Origin: Uloborus plumipes
Lineage: Eukaryota; Arthropoda; Arachnida; Araneae; Uloboridae
Direction: 5' to 3'
Length of the DNA: 64,000 nt
Assembly: GCA_038373865.1 (NCBI GenBank)
Contig: JAXGGA010002354.1
Coordinates: forward strand, 1-64,000
How positions within the stretch are numbered: position 1 is the stretch's first letter; each line of letters opens with the position of its first letter. The position numbers and the translations under genes were made by a program. The notes below the pieces were generated by a model. The model had not been told where the DNA came from. It saw nothing but the letters and a program-made list of their open reading frames with translations, and ran no database searches. This document shows, piece by piece, positions 1-8,800 of the stretch.

Positions 1-214
1 TTTTGTTTTCTCTTTATCATTGTAGTTACGTTACAGTAATTGCCAAACCGTACTAATATGTCCCTTTTGTATAGAAACTTCTTATTCATTCTCTCATTAG
101 AGCCTACGTTGCGTTTTAGTCCTGTAAATAGGCTTGTTCGCTTATACGTCTCTCTCACTTATGCACCTTTTTTCTGTTGGTCCCTTGGACCGGCGCATAA
201 GTGAGAGTTTACTG
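1..214. mobile_element. pogo/Tigger-type MITE, right end (cut by window edge)
   Basis: The block matches the right half of the complete element at 43294-43843 almost base for base, including the text around cttatgcgtctctctc and the terminal gagagttcactg-like end (here gagagtttactg) followed by TA. The TA target site and TIRs beginning CAGTGAAC fit the pogo/Tigger branch of Tc1/mariner. No coding capacity is visible. The left part lies outside the window. Confidence 0.75.
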
Positions 215-216
215 TA

Positions 217-694
217 ATTGAAAATAAGATATCTGGTCTTGATCTGCTAGCTAAAAACATAACGAACCAATTCAATTTCTATAAGGAAACTTACGTTCTG
301 CAGTAGATTCATTCAAGTCCGTTCTCACATAGATACCTTGTGGCATAGGCACATTACGTTTAATAAAAGGAATGAAATTAAACTCTTGTTTTAATTAAAA
401 AAAAATATTATTATTAATATACATATTTTGTTTTGTTCATGGAAGAATATTTTACACAAGTTCCTCCCCTAAACGGAATTGTGTGTTCGCATAAAATTGC
501 CTTCTCCGATTTGATTCCGTCCCTTCACCATATTCTCCCATTTTGCCAGAGTTTATTGCTTGGTCAAATGCATCAAGACCCCGGGGCCCAGCGGTGAGAA
601 GATTCCACCTGTCTCCGACCGGCCTCCCGGATTCAGTGGTCAGAATCTCCGAATCGCCCTGAAATGAAAAATTAGGTGGAAATTGTTGGTTTCG
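217..694. other. Non-coding AT-rich spacer
   Basis: No gene, RNA or clear repeat boundary was recognised. The open frames here are short and have no recognisable protein motif. Confidence 0.6.
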
Positions 695-803
695 TACACT
701 GTTAAAACTATAAGTTGCGCAAGGCATCTTTAAGGATAAAAAGTTGTAGCACCAGCGGCACCCCCTGAAGGGAGCCACTTCACTCCCTATGGCACCCTTG
801 AAG

Positions 804-976
804 CAGGGACGTCATTTCAAGTTTTTCCAGGGGGGGGGGGGCAAAGGGTCCAAACACAATGCAATTGCATCGGAAAACATTAAAATCCACGCCCACTTAT
901 AGATAAATACATTGATTTCTCAAAGTCAGGGGGGGGGGGGCAATTGACCCCCCCTGCCCCCTAAATGACGGGCCTG
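804..976. mobile_element. 173-bp hAT-like MITE with perfect 8-bp TSD
   Basis: The termini are CAGGGACGTCATTT and AAATGACGGGCCTG, imperfect inverted repeats. The flanks are an exact 8-bp direct repeat, ccttgaag (796-803 and 977-984), the TSD length of hAT transposons. It sits inside the foldback element at 695-1953. A related copy in the opposite orientation is at 12462-12629. It carries G-runs and no coding sequence. Confidence 0.8.
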
Positions 977-980
977 CCTT

Positions 981-1850
981 GAAGGTGCCGTTTGGCTCCT
1001 TAGGGTACCATGGGGTGCCAAAAGACTCTTAGGGTCCTGCATTAGCCAAAAGACACCCTTAGGGTTCCACATGGAGCCCTATGGCACCCTTGAAGGTGCC
1101 GTTTGGCTCCTTAGGGTACCATGGGGTGCCAAAAGACACTCTTAGGGTCCTGCATTAGCCAAAAGACACCCTTAAGGTTCTACATGGAGCCCTATGGCAC
1201 CCTTGAAGGTTCAGTTTGGCTCCTTAGGGTACCATGGGGTGCCAAAAGACACTCTTAGGGTCCTGCATTAGCCAAAAGACACCCTTAGGGTTCCACATGG
1301 AGCCCTATGGCACCCTTGAAGGTGCCGTTTGGCTCCTTAGGGTACCATGGGGTGCCAAAAGACTCTTAGGGTCCTGCATTAGCCAAAAGACACCCTTAGG
1401 GTTCCACATGGAGACCTATGGCACCCTTGAAGGTTCAGTTTGGCTCCTTAGGGTACCATGGGGTGCCAAAAGACTCTTAGGGTCCTGCATTAGCCAAAAG
1501 ACACCCTTAGGGTTCCACATGGAGCCCTATGGCACCCTTGAAGGTGCCGTTTGGCTCCTTAGGGTACCATGGGGTGCCAAAAGACACTCTTAGGGTCCTG
1601 CATTAGCCAAAAGACACCCTTAAGGTTCTACATGGAGCCCTATGGCACCCTTGAAGGTTCAGTTTGGCTCCTTAGGGTACCATGGGGTGCCAAAAGACAC
1701 TCTTAGGGTCCTGCATTAGCCAAAAGACACCCTTAGGGTTCCACATGGAGCCCTATGGCACCCTTGAAGGTGCCGTTTGGCTCCTTAGGGTACCATGGGG
1801 TGCCAAAAGACACCTTTAGGGTTCCACATGGAGCCAAATGGCACCTTCAA
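981..1850. repeat. Minisatellite, 111/113-bp unit, about 7.5 copies
   Basis: The anchor gaaggt recurs at 981, 1092, 1205, 1318, 1429, 1540, 1653 and 1766, giving periods of 111 or 113 bp. The two lengths differ by the dinucleotide in gacact versus gact. Within each unit the words gccaaaagacac, cttaggg and ccatggggtgcc make shorter inverted and direct sub-repeats. Open frames of 119 and 61 codons here only reflect the repetition. Confidence 0.9.
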
Positions 1851-2204
1851 ATGTGCCAAAGGGAGTCAAGTGGCACCCCTCAGGGGGTACCGCTGATGCT
1901 ACAACGTTTCACACTTAAAGGTGCCACATGCAACCTGTAGTTATAACAGTGTACCGTGGGTAGGGGGTGTTGAAAATGGAAAGATTGCATTAACAAGAAA
2001 AGAAACTTACGGCAGATTCTTCATATCTAATATTACCAACGAGTTGACCTAAAAAATAGAGACAAAAAAGTGAAAAGATGAATGTACCAATTATATTACA
2101 CAGTATCATCTCGATATGTTCTGTAAAATTTTAGACACAATTAGAAACTATCTTGGAAAATATAACGCTTAAAAGATTCGATTAAAAAGCTTTCAAATAG
2201 ATCG

Positions 2205-4229
2205 TACACTGTTAAAACTACAGGTTGCATGTGGCATCTTTTAGGGTGAAAAGTTGTCGCACCAGTGGCACCCCTGAAGAGTGCTACTTAAATCCCTATA
2301 GAATCAAGTGGCACCCTATGGGTGCCTTATGACACCCTAAATGTGCCATAGCGAGCCCATATCACTTTCAAGGGTGCCATAGGGAGTCAGGTGACAACCT
2401 TTATTGGGTGCCGCTGGTGCGACAACTTTTGACCCTTAAATGCGCGACACATGCAGCCTGTAGTTTTAACCAGTGGTTGGAAAAACTTCATTTTTTTTGT
2501 AGCCAACTACTTTGTTATAAATGTAGTTAACTACAACTACTTTTTTAAAATGTAGCGACTACAAACTACTTTTGAATAGTAGTCGCTACTTTGCTACTTT
2601 TTAAGAAATAAAAAATAAATAAAAAGCATACACCGTCTGAGGATTGACCGAAAAACTTCGAAAAGTGGTTTATATTAATAAATTAACTCATTTCAATATG
2701 GAATAGAACTAGGAATTTTCTTTGAATGAATTTACTTTTTCTTTTGGTTCCTTTTTTTTTTTTGCTAAAAATGGTTCCTTTTATGTTTTTTTTAAAAACA
2801 ATTTTCAGGAATATTCGCCACAAGAAAGCATTCGAAAGTTTAAAAGATTGAAAGAATTTCAACCTGCAATTTTTTTTTTTTTAATTTCTTGCCAGAAAAT
2901 ATTTAGGAACAAGAAAATTATTTGAAGAAATATAAAATTATGATACCAAATGAACCGATGATATCAAACAGTATTTCGTCAAAACGATGTATGGTTCTAA
3001 TTTCTCATTGCGTCTGCTGCTGTTCTAGTGCTAGATTTGCACCAGTTAAGAGTCAATTAAACCTTTTTTCCCTCCGTTCTGTTTTTTAAATTTTTTTTCA
3101 TTTTTTTTTCATCTTATTTTTTTAATATAAGGGTGGATCTCTGTAAATTAGTAATTGGCTGTCCGAACTGAGTATTTTAAAAATAGTAAAGTGTAATAAA
3201 GTAATTATCGCTCTTAATACAAGTAAAGCATTAATACTTTGTGGCCCAATTGTATTTGGAGTGATAACAATTTAATTTTTTTTTTAGAAATTATCTAAGC
3301 GCCAAAAAGTCCCCTGGCTGTCCCAATCCATAGTCACTGTTAAGTAGTATTCAAAAACCTATTAACACTACATAAATTTGGCAATTAATATCTCAAAATA
3401 GAATAATGAAGCTATATTTTTCTTATGAAATAAGGTATAATTGCGTATTTCTAAAACTTAAAATTGTCATGTAAATTCTGTCCGGAGTTTTTTCAAACAG
3501 TCCCCTGCAACAAATTCAAAGCTGTAACACGAAAAATCTAACTTTTGCAAATTCTTTTTGGCATGAAGTTTAAAGTAATCAGTGTGAATTTGCCGAAATC
3601 GCCGAGAACGGTGTTGAAACGCTACTTTGCTTAGTTTGAGAGCCACATGTGTGATGAAAATATGCATCAGGGTCGTTGCAAAAACAGTCCTCTGGGAAGT
3701 GATTTTATTAATGTCAATTAATTAATTATAAAACATATTAGTTATGATGTCCACGATTTGTGCCTAAATTTATAGGTAGTCTCGTAACTAATGTTCCAAT
3801 AGTTTTGCAGATATTTCGCAACAAAGAGCGAAAACATAGTCACCTGGCACAGTCCCCTGCCTAGTTATACTAGGCGGGGGACTTACCCCCTATCATGATT
3901 TACCAGAAAAACACAAACTGCAATTGGCCCTCTTTCAAACCAAAGTAATAGATTCATTTTCTGAGCAATAGTATTATAATTATACGAACATTAAAAAAAA
4001 CTGTGCCCGGACAGATTTCATGTGAAAAATGACGAGTTTACAGAGAATCGCCCATAAAAGTAGTTCCCAGAAAACGCAACAAATTACTATTTTTTTGTAT
4101 CGCGCTACTCACTACTCTACTTTTTTTAAAAAGTAGTGCGCTACACTACAAACTACTAAAAAATGTAGCTACTACAGTAGTTTAGCTACATGTAGGGCGT
4201 TACTTCCGACCACTGGTTTTGACAGTGTA
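2205..4229. mobile_element. Second foldback copy, split by a hAT insertion
   Basis: The left arm starts TA-CACTGTTAAAACTACAGG at 2205. The opposite arm runs to gtagttttaac at 2470 and, after the 1.7-kb hAT, finishes as agtgta at 4224-4229. Without the hAT this copy would be about 280 bp. It shares arms with 695-1953 but has no minisatellite core, so it looks like the ancestral form. Confidence 0.75.
2471..4215. mobile_element. Non-autonomous hAT element, 1.75 kb
   Basis: The ends are CAGTGG...CCACTG. About 130 bp of related, mutually inverted subterminal sequence is rich in gtagctac/tagtcgctac words. The flanks are gttttaac (2463-2470) and gttttgac (4216-4223), an 8-bp target duplication with one difference. 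The interior is AT-rich and has no transposase frame; the short open frames at 2722-2925 and 3467-3667 have no recognisable motif. The insertion point is inside the right TIR of the foldback element at 2205-4229. Confidence 0.8.
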
Positions 4230-4604
4230 TGTCACATGGAATGTTTAAACGAGCAAAAACGACCAAGCCTAATAATTGGGCCTTATTCAGCTCGATAGTG
4301 TTCGATTCGATGGCATTCTCTATATCTCGATAGTGTTCGATTCTATGCATCTACCAGATGCATAGCAAGAAATACTGTTTCGGGAGGGGCAAAGGAAATT
4401 TTTGACGGTACTGCTGGTGGATATTCAACGTGATAGAATTCTGTTAGAGTTGAATATGCCGCTTCATTAATATGAGAAAACATTGCTAGAAATCTGATGT
4501 ATACCCCAACCTACTTCCTTGCACGCCCGTTAGATAATCAATGTTTTTTAATAACTCAAAATAGTCGGTACGTGTACCTACTCGTGTACATGCATTAAAA
4601 GTAA
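4230..4604. other. Non-coding spacer with a short duplicated word
   Basis: The word ctcgatagtgttcgatt occurs twice, at about 4291 and 4327. Nothing else was recognised. Confidence 0.5.
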
Positions 4605-4606
4605 TA

Positions 4607-4788
4607 CTGTCTTCCCCGCTTAATCGGGTAACAGATAAACGAATACCCCGCTTATAAGAAAATATCTCGGCACCGAATATTTCCTATGTCGTAGAGGCAA
4701 TGTTAAAGATCCCCGTTTAATCGAATACCCCACTTTATCGAATAATATTTCTTGGAACCGACAGTATTCATTGAAGCGGGACCGACAG
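4607..4788. mobile_element. Tigger-like MITE, 182-bp deleted copy
   Basis: The ends CTGTCTTCCCCGCTTAATCG and the inverted ...AAGCGGGACCGACAG are flanked by TA. The same family, 551 bp long, is at 44783-45333; this copy lacks most of the middle. Confidence 0.75.
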
Positions 4789-5026
4789 TACTTCATAAAT
4801 GCATGCATTTTTTTACTCTCTTACACCGCTTGGAGTACCATAAAGATAAAGAATAGCACTGTCAAATGTAACTGCTGAGATTGAACATAAATTATATGGA
4901 ATGCATAAAAATAACAAAAATGCTATATAAATAGCCCCTAGCAGTCAAAAAAAAAAAAAAAAAGCATTTTATGCAATTACACGCATCGTTCGTGGGGAAC
5001 CCACACAGGAAAAACTTTGAGATATT

Positions 5027-5203
5027 CACAAATAAGCAGAGATACTGCAGACACGTGTTTCGGGGCTGCAAGGAGCCCCTTTTTCAATGCAAGAAGTGGT
5101 GAGCTTTAGGATGAAGAATCATCCGATAAAAGCAACACATTCGAACAAAAGATAGTATAAATAGCAAAAACTGGATATTAACAAAACAAACAAGACAATG
5201 CTT
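5027..5203 (-). repeat. Penelope-like terminal repeat (downstream pLTR)
   Basis: Direct copy of 8056-8232, offset 3029 bp. It contains the GC-rich hairpin ggggctgcaaggagcccc and the hammerhead-like core, and ends acaaacaagacaatgctt. Confidence 0.85.
5041..5093 (-). ncRNA. Hammerhead-ribozyme-like motif in pLTR (copy 1)
   Basis: Read on the minus strand, a GC stem GGGGCU/AGCCCC is followed by GAAAC-ACGU-GUC and then UGCAG, which can pair with UUGCA on the 5' side as stem I. That is the layout of a hammerhead with a minimal stem III, and such ribozymes are known in Penelope-like pLTRs. The CUGANGA box reads UUGAAAA plus one extra A. C3 and G8 are both changed (U and A), which would keep their tertiary pair, so activity is uncertain. 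Confidence 0.45.
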
Positions 5204-5500
5204 AGAGCCGAAATTTATTACATGAAACCATCAAGAAAAAACAGTTAAGAAATAAATTTCCAAAAGATCCGATAGATCATAAACATTGTCAAAAAATGAA
5301 ACCACTTATGAATAAATTAGCAATAAATTTGCGAATAGGAAAATTATGTACCGAAGCAGTTGTAACACACAGAAAAAACAGCAGAAGAAAACAGAATGAA
5401 ATAAAATGAAATAAAATTTTAAATTAATTCAAAAATGTGAGCAAAAATTGAAAATGTAAAGATAAGCGACACGAAAAGCCAAAGGGCTAACAATTATAAT

Positions 5501-7810
5501 TTATACAAACGGACGCCAAACAGCAGAAAAATAAGGAATAGCATTTATATCGTTAACTAAGTCAGAACTGTTTTTCAATATGTGGAAGGATTCCCAAAAA
5601 TCAAGATCTGATGGGTTGGGGCATTTTTGGACAATTTGAAAGGAATTAAAATCGAAAGAATGATTCTTGTCCCAACAATGTTGCGCAATACTAGACTTAT
5701 TTAATTGTTGCTTTTTCACATAATTCTGATGTTCTTTTAAGCGGAATTTCAAAGCCCGTCGCGTCTGTCCTATATAGGAGAGATTGCAAATGCAATTAAT
5801 TTTATAAATACCACAACTGTTAAGAGGATGAATGGGATCTTTAAGAGAAGAGAAACATAGTTTATTCGTTGGAGAGAATACCACCTGGAAATTGAAACGT
5901 TTGAGAATCTTAGCAACCTGATAACTCACAGAGGGAAAGAATGGCAAAACAACCAAATTCTTTCTGATGACAGTTCTCTCAACAATATTCCTTTCGGATT
6001 TGTTAGAAAGTTTTTTAAAAATGGAATCAATCAAAGTATGAGGATAGTTTCTATCAATTGCCACAGCTTTAAGATAGTCGAGTTCAGCATTAAGAAGTTC
6101 CGGTGAAGAACAAAGATTAATAGCACGGTAAACAAAAGAATTAAATGCAGCATATTTTTGACTAGGAGGGTGAGATGAAAGTCGATGAGGAGGTAACGAG
6201 ACAGCAAAAGGTTTGCGATAAACTGTAGTTTCAAAGTCGAATTCTGTACGAGAAACTAGAACATCAAGAAAGGGAATGCAATTATCCTGTTCTTTCTCAC
6301 AAGAGAATTGAATATGAGGATCTATAGAATTTAAAACGATTAAAATATCGTCATTTTGAAACTGGTTATGGTTCATTAAAACAAAACAGTCGTCAACATA
6401 CCTAACATAAAATTGAAACTGTAATTTTTGGAACAACTTAACCTCAAAATAATGCATGTAAATATCACTAAGAATGGGGCTTAATGGGTTACCCATAGCC
6501 AGACCATCTGACATAGTGTAAAATTTCCCATTGAAAGCAAAAGAACATTGCTTAATACATGTACGGGTAAGGAAAATTAATTCCTCAATTTCCTTAGAGG
6601 TGAAATGAAATTCTGAAAGTCTTCTTTGAAGGCATAACAATGCACCCTCGATTGGAACGTTCGTAAATAAGGATTTAACATCAAAAGAAGCCATAAAGGA
6701 ATCCTTAGGAACGAAATTATGAATTTTCTTAACAAATTCTACAGAATTTTTAACGGTAAATAAATTATGAATTCTAAGTGGAGAAAACACAGAGACTAAA
6801 TATTTAGCAAGTTTATAAGAAGCAGTACCGATATTGGATACAATCGGTCTAAATGGAATACCAGTTTTATGTACCTTGGGTAAAGCATAAAATCTAGCAC
6901 AATTAGCAATAGAGGGAATAACAGATCGTTTAACACTCAAAGGAATAGACTGAACAGACTTAACCGCAGAAGAAATCGTTCTTAACTCTTTGTCACTAGG
7001 ATCTTTCGAAATTTCAAAATACGGACCAGAAGAAATCAAATCATTAGTTTTATCAACATAAGATGATTTGTCAAGAACAACAATCTGACCACCCTTGTCA
7101 GCTTTGGTAACAACCAAATCTGACTTAGAAATTAAATTCTTTACATTACGACTCACAGTATTAACAAACGCTGGTTTAGAAATTTTAAAATTAAAGTCAA
7201 CATTAGAAGCAATAAGATGCCGAACGCACTCTTTTTGAGTGGAAGATAAGGCACTGTGTTTAAAAGCCTTCTCAATCGGAGCAATAAGTTTCGAAAAAGA
7301 AGATTTGCTAGCCACAGAAAAATTATCATTACACTTTAGAGCCTCGATTTGAGAACTAGTTAAAGGAACACTGGAAAGATTAACAACAGCATTTTTATTA
7401 ACCACCGGTAAATTATCAGACATAACAGAATGCGAGTTTTTACGGAGTTTAGCCATTTTCTTTTTCAAAATAACTTGATGTTTCTCCGAAGAACGAAGGG
7501 TTCTAGACCAAGAGGTTCTATCAACAGAATCAAAATCAGAAATAGAATTTGAAATAGAAAGGTGTAAATTGTAGAGTTCACGTTCAATAAAAGATAATCG
7601 TTTCCTAGTTTCCTGGATCGAAGCTCTAAGTAGAGCTAATTTCGACCGAAAAAGTACTTTGTCAATCTTGACAGAACGAGGTAAATTACATTTCAACGAG
7701 ATAAAATTCGGAATAATTTTCTTGCGCCTACATTCTTGAAGAAACATCAAATGGTTCAAAAATCGGAACTTTTTAACGCGAAGATTGCAAAACCTATTAA
7801 CTTGAGACAT
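5501..7810 (-). CDS. Penelope-like reverse transcriptase with GIY-YIG endonuclease
   Basis: A 769-codon frame without stops. It would copy element RNA and nick target DNA for target-primed integration. Residues 1-150 are basic and coiled-coil-like. The RT core follows: the FYALPKVHK and RPIVSNIG blocks (about 307-327), the catalytic Asp in SFDVKSLF (D377), GLAMGNPLSP (436-445) and the YVDD box (471-474), then YRKP near 531. The C-terminus is a GIY-YIG nuclease: GIY at 667-669, YIG at 679-681, Arg690, and a Glu at about 740. The length and domain order match canonical Penelope/Poseidon-type proteins. All key residues seem present, so the copy may be functional. The start shown is the first Met of the frame; upstream is non-coding sequence leading to the pLTR. 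Confidence 0.9.
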   Translation of the reverse strand: MSQVNRFCNLRVKKFRFLNHLMFLQECRRKKIIPNFISLKCNLPRSVKIDKVLFRSKLALLRASIQETRKRLSFIERELYNLHLSISNSISDFDSVDRTSWSRTLRSSEKHQVILKKKMAKLRKNSHSVMSDNLPVVNKNAVVNLSSVPLTSSQIEALKCNDNFSVASKSSFSKLIAPIEKAFKHSALSSTQKECVRHLIASNVDFNFKISKPAFVNTVSRNVKNLISKSDLVVTKADKGGQIVVLDKSSYVDKTNDLISSGPYFEISKDPSDKELRTISSAVKSVQSIPLSVKRSVIPSIANCARFYALPKVHKTGIPFRPIVSNIGTASYKLAKYLVSVFSPLRIHNLFTVKNSVEFVKKIHNFVPKDSFMASFDVKSLFTNVPIEGALLCLQRRLSEFHFTSKEIEELIFLTRTCIKQCSFAFNGKFYTMSDGLAMGNPLSPILSDIYMHYFEVKLFQKLQFQFYVRYVDDCFVLMNHNQFQNDDILIVLNSIDPHIQFSCEKEQDNCIPFLDVLVSRTEFDFETTVYRKPFAVSLPPHRLSSHPPSQKYAAFNSFVYRAINLCSSPELLNAELDYLKAVAIDRNYPHTLIDSIFKKLSNKSERNIVERTVIRKNLVVLPFFPSVSYQVAKILKRFNFQVVFSPTNKLCFSSLKDPIHPLNSCGIYKINCICNLSYIGQTRRALKFRLKEHQNYVKKQQLNKSSIAQHCWDKNHSFDFNSFQIVQKCPNPSDLDFWESFHILKNSSDLVNDINAIPYFSAVWRPFV

Positions 7811-8055
7811 AATAAATCATGAATCAAAACGAAAATAACACAACAAACGAACAATCTAACAGTAACAATAATCAGGACAGTTAAAAGAGAAAAAGAAAAA
7901 CCATTAACAAGACTCAAATGTAACCAAAACAAGGTAAAAACAAAAGACAACAACGAAAACAGAAAGGGAACGTAAGGCCCGTTTAAGCCGTAAATAAAGT
8001 TTACAAATACCTTTGTGCTATTGATGTAGTAGAGAAAATATCAACGTAAAATAGG

Positions 8056-8232
8056 CACAAATAAGCAGAGATACTGCAGACACGTGTTTCGGGGCTGCAA
8101 GGAGCCCCTTTTTCAATGCAAGAAGTGGTGAGCTTTAGGATGAAAAATCATCCGATAAAAGCAACACATTCGAACAAAAGATAGTATAAATAGCAAAAAC
8201 TGGATATTAACAAAACAAACAAGACAATGCTT
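8056..8232 (-). repeat. Penelope-like terminal repeat (upstream pLTR)
   Basis: Direct copy of 5027-5203. It is expected to carry promoter activity for the minus-strand ORF, whose Met lies 246 bp downstream. Confidence 0.85.
8070..8122 (-). ncRNA. Hammerhead-ribozyme-like motif in pLTR (copy 2)
   Basis: Same core as copy 1 with no base difference across the motif: GGGGCU/AGCCCC stem, GAAAC-ACGU-GUC and the flanking UGCA pairing. It shares the non-canonical UUGAAAA box. Confidence 0.45.
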
Positions 8233-8800
8233 GTTTGTTAGCATTGTCTTGTTTGTTTTGATAGTCAATGTTATTCCCTCTATTGCTAATTGTGCTAGAT
8301 TTTATGCTTTACCCAAGGTACATAAAACTGGTATTCCATTTAGACCGATTGTATCCAATATCGGTACTGCTTCTTATAAACTTGCTAAATATTTAGTCTC
8401 TGTGTTTTCTCCACTTAGAATTAATAATTTATTCACCGTTAAAAATTCTGTAGATTTTAAGAAAATTCATAATTTCGTTCCTAATGATTCCTTTATGGCT
8501 TCTTTTGATGTTCAATCCTTATTTACGAATGTTCCAATCGAGGGTGCATTGTTATGCCTTCAAAGAAGACTTTCAGAATTTCATTTCACCTCTAAGGAAA
8601 TTGAGGAATTAATTTTCCTTACCCGTACATGTATTAAGCAATGTTCTTTTGCTTTCAATGGGAAATTTTACACTATGTCAGATGGTCTGGCTATGGGTAA
8701 CCCATTAAGCCCCATTCTTAGTGATATTCACATGCATTATTTTGAGGTTAAGTTGTTCCAAAAATTACAGTTTCAATTTTATGTTCAATTTTATGTTTTC
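8233..8800 (+). pseudogene. Inverted, truncated Penelope-like RT fragment
   Basis: The start agcattgtcttgtttg is the reverse complement of the pLTR end, so the two copies meet head to head. The sequence then jumps into the RT domain. The frame from 8275 reads the same residues as positions 297-469 of the 769-aa protein, with a few substitutions and a one-residue deletion near FTVKNSV. It covers the FYALPKVHK block through the GLAMGNPLSP box. It stops just before the YVDD box, where a short duplication (caattttatgtt) marks the junction with BEL sequence. Both ends are missing, so it is inactive. Confidence 0.85.

Larger units (their letters stand above)
695..1953. mobile_element. TA-flanked foldback element with minisatellite core
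   Basis: The ends are inverted copies: CACTGTTAAAACTA plus about 70 further bases at 697 are matched in reverse complement at about 1876-1951, ending TAACAGTG. TA lies on both sides (695-696 and 1952-1953), which suggests a Tc1/mariner-type MITE. The arms continue inward as cggcacccc...ggagccacttcactccctatggcac. The centre has expanded into a 111/113-bp tandem array and received a hAT MITE at 804-976. A compact copy of the same family lies at 2205-4229. No protein is encoded; open frames in the array are by-products of repetition. Confidence 0.75.
5027..8232 (-). mobile_element. Penelope-like retroelement, near complete
   Basis: A 2.3-kb reverse-transcriptase/GIY-YIG ORF on the minus strand is bracketed by two direct 177-bp repeats (5027-5203 and 8056-8232), the pLTR arrangement of Penelope-like elements. 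The repeats differ by one visible base (aggatgaag versus aggatgaaa near 5112/8141), implying recent insertion. A 5'-truncated second copy is joined in inverted orientation at 8233, a tail-to-tail arrangement known for this group. Confidence 0.85.

Noticed and set aside
1234..1940. Open frames of 119 and 61 codons in the 111-bp repeats
   Set aside because: They follow the tandem repeat exactly, have no promoter context or homology, and vanish where the repeat phase changes.
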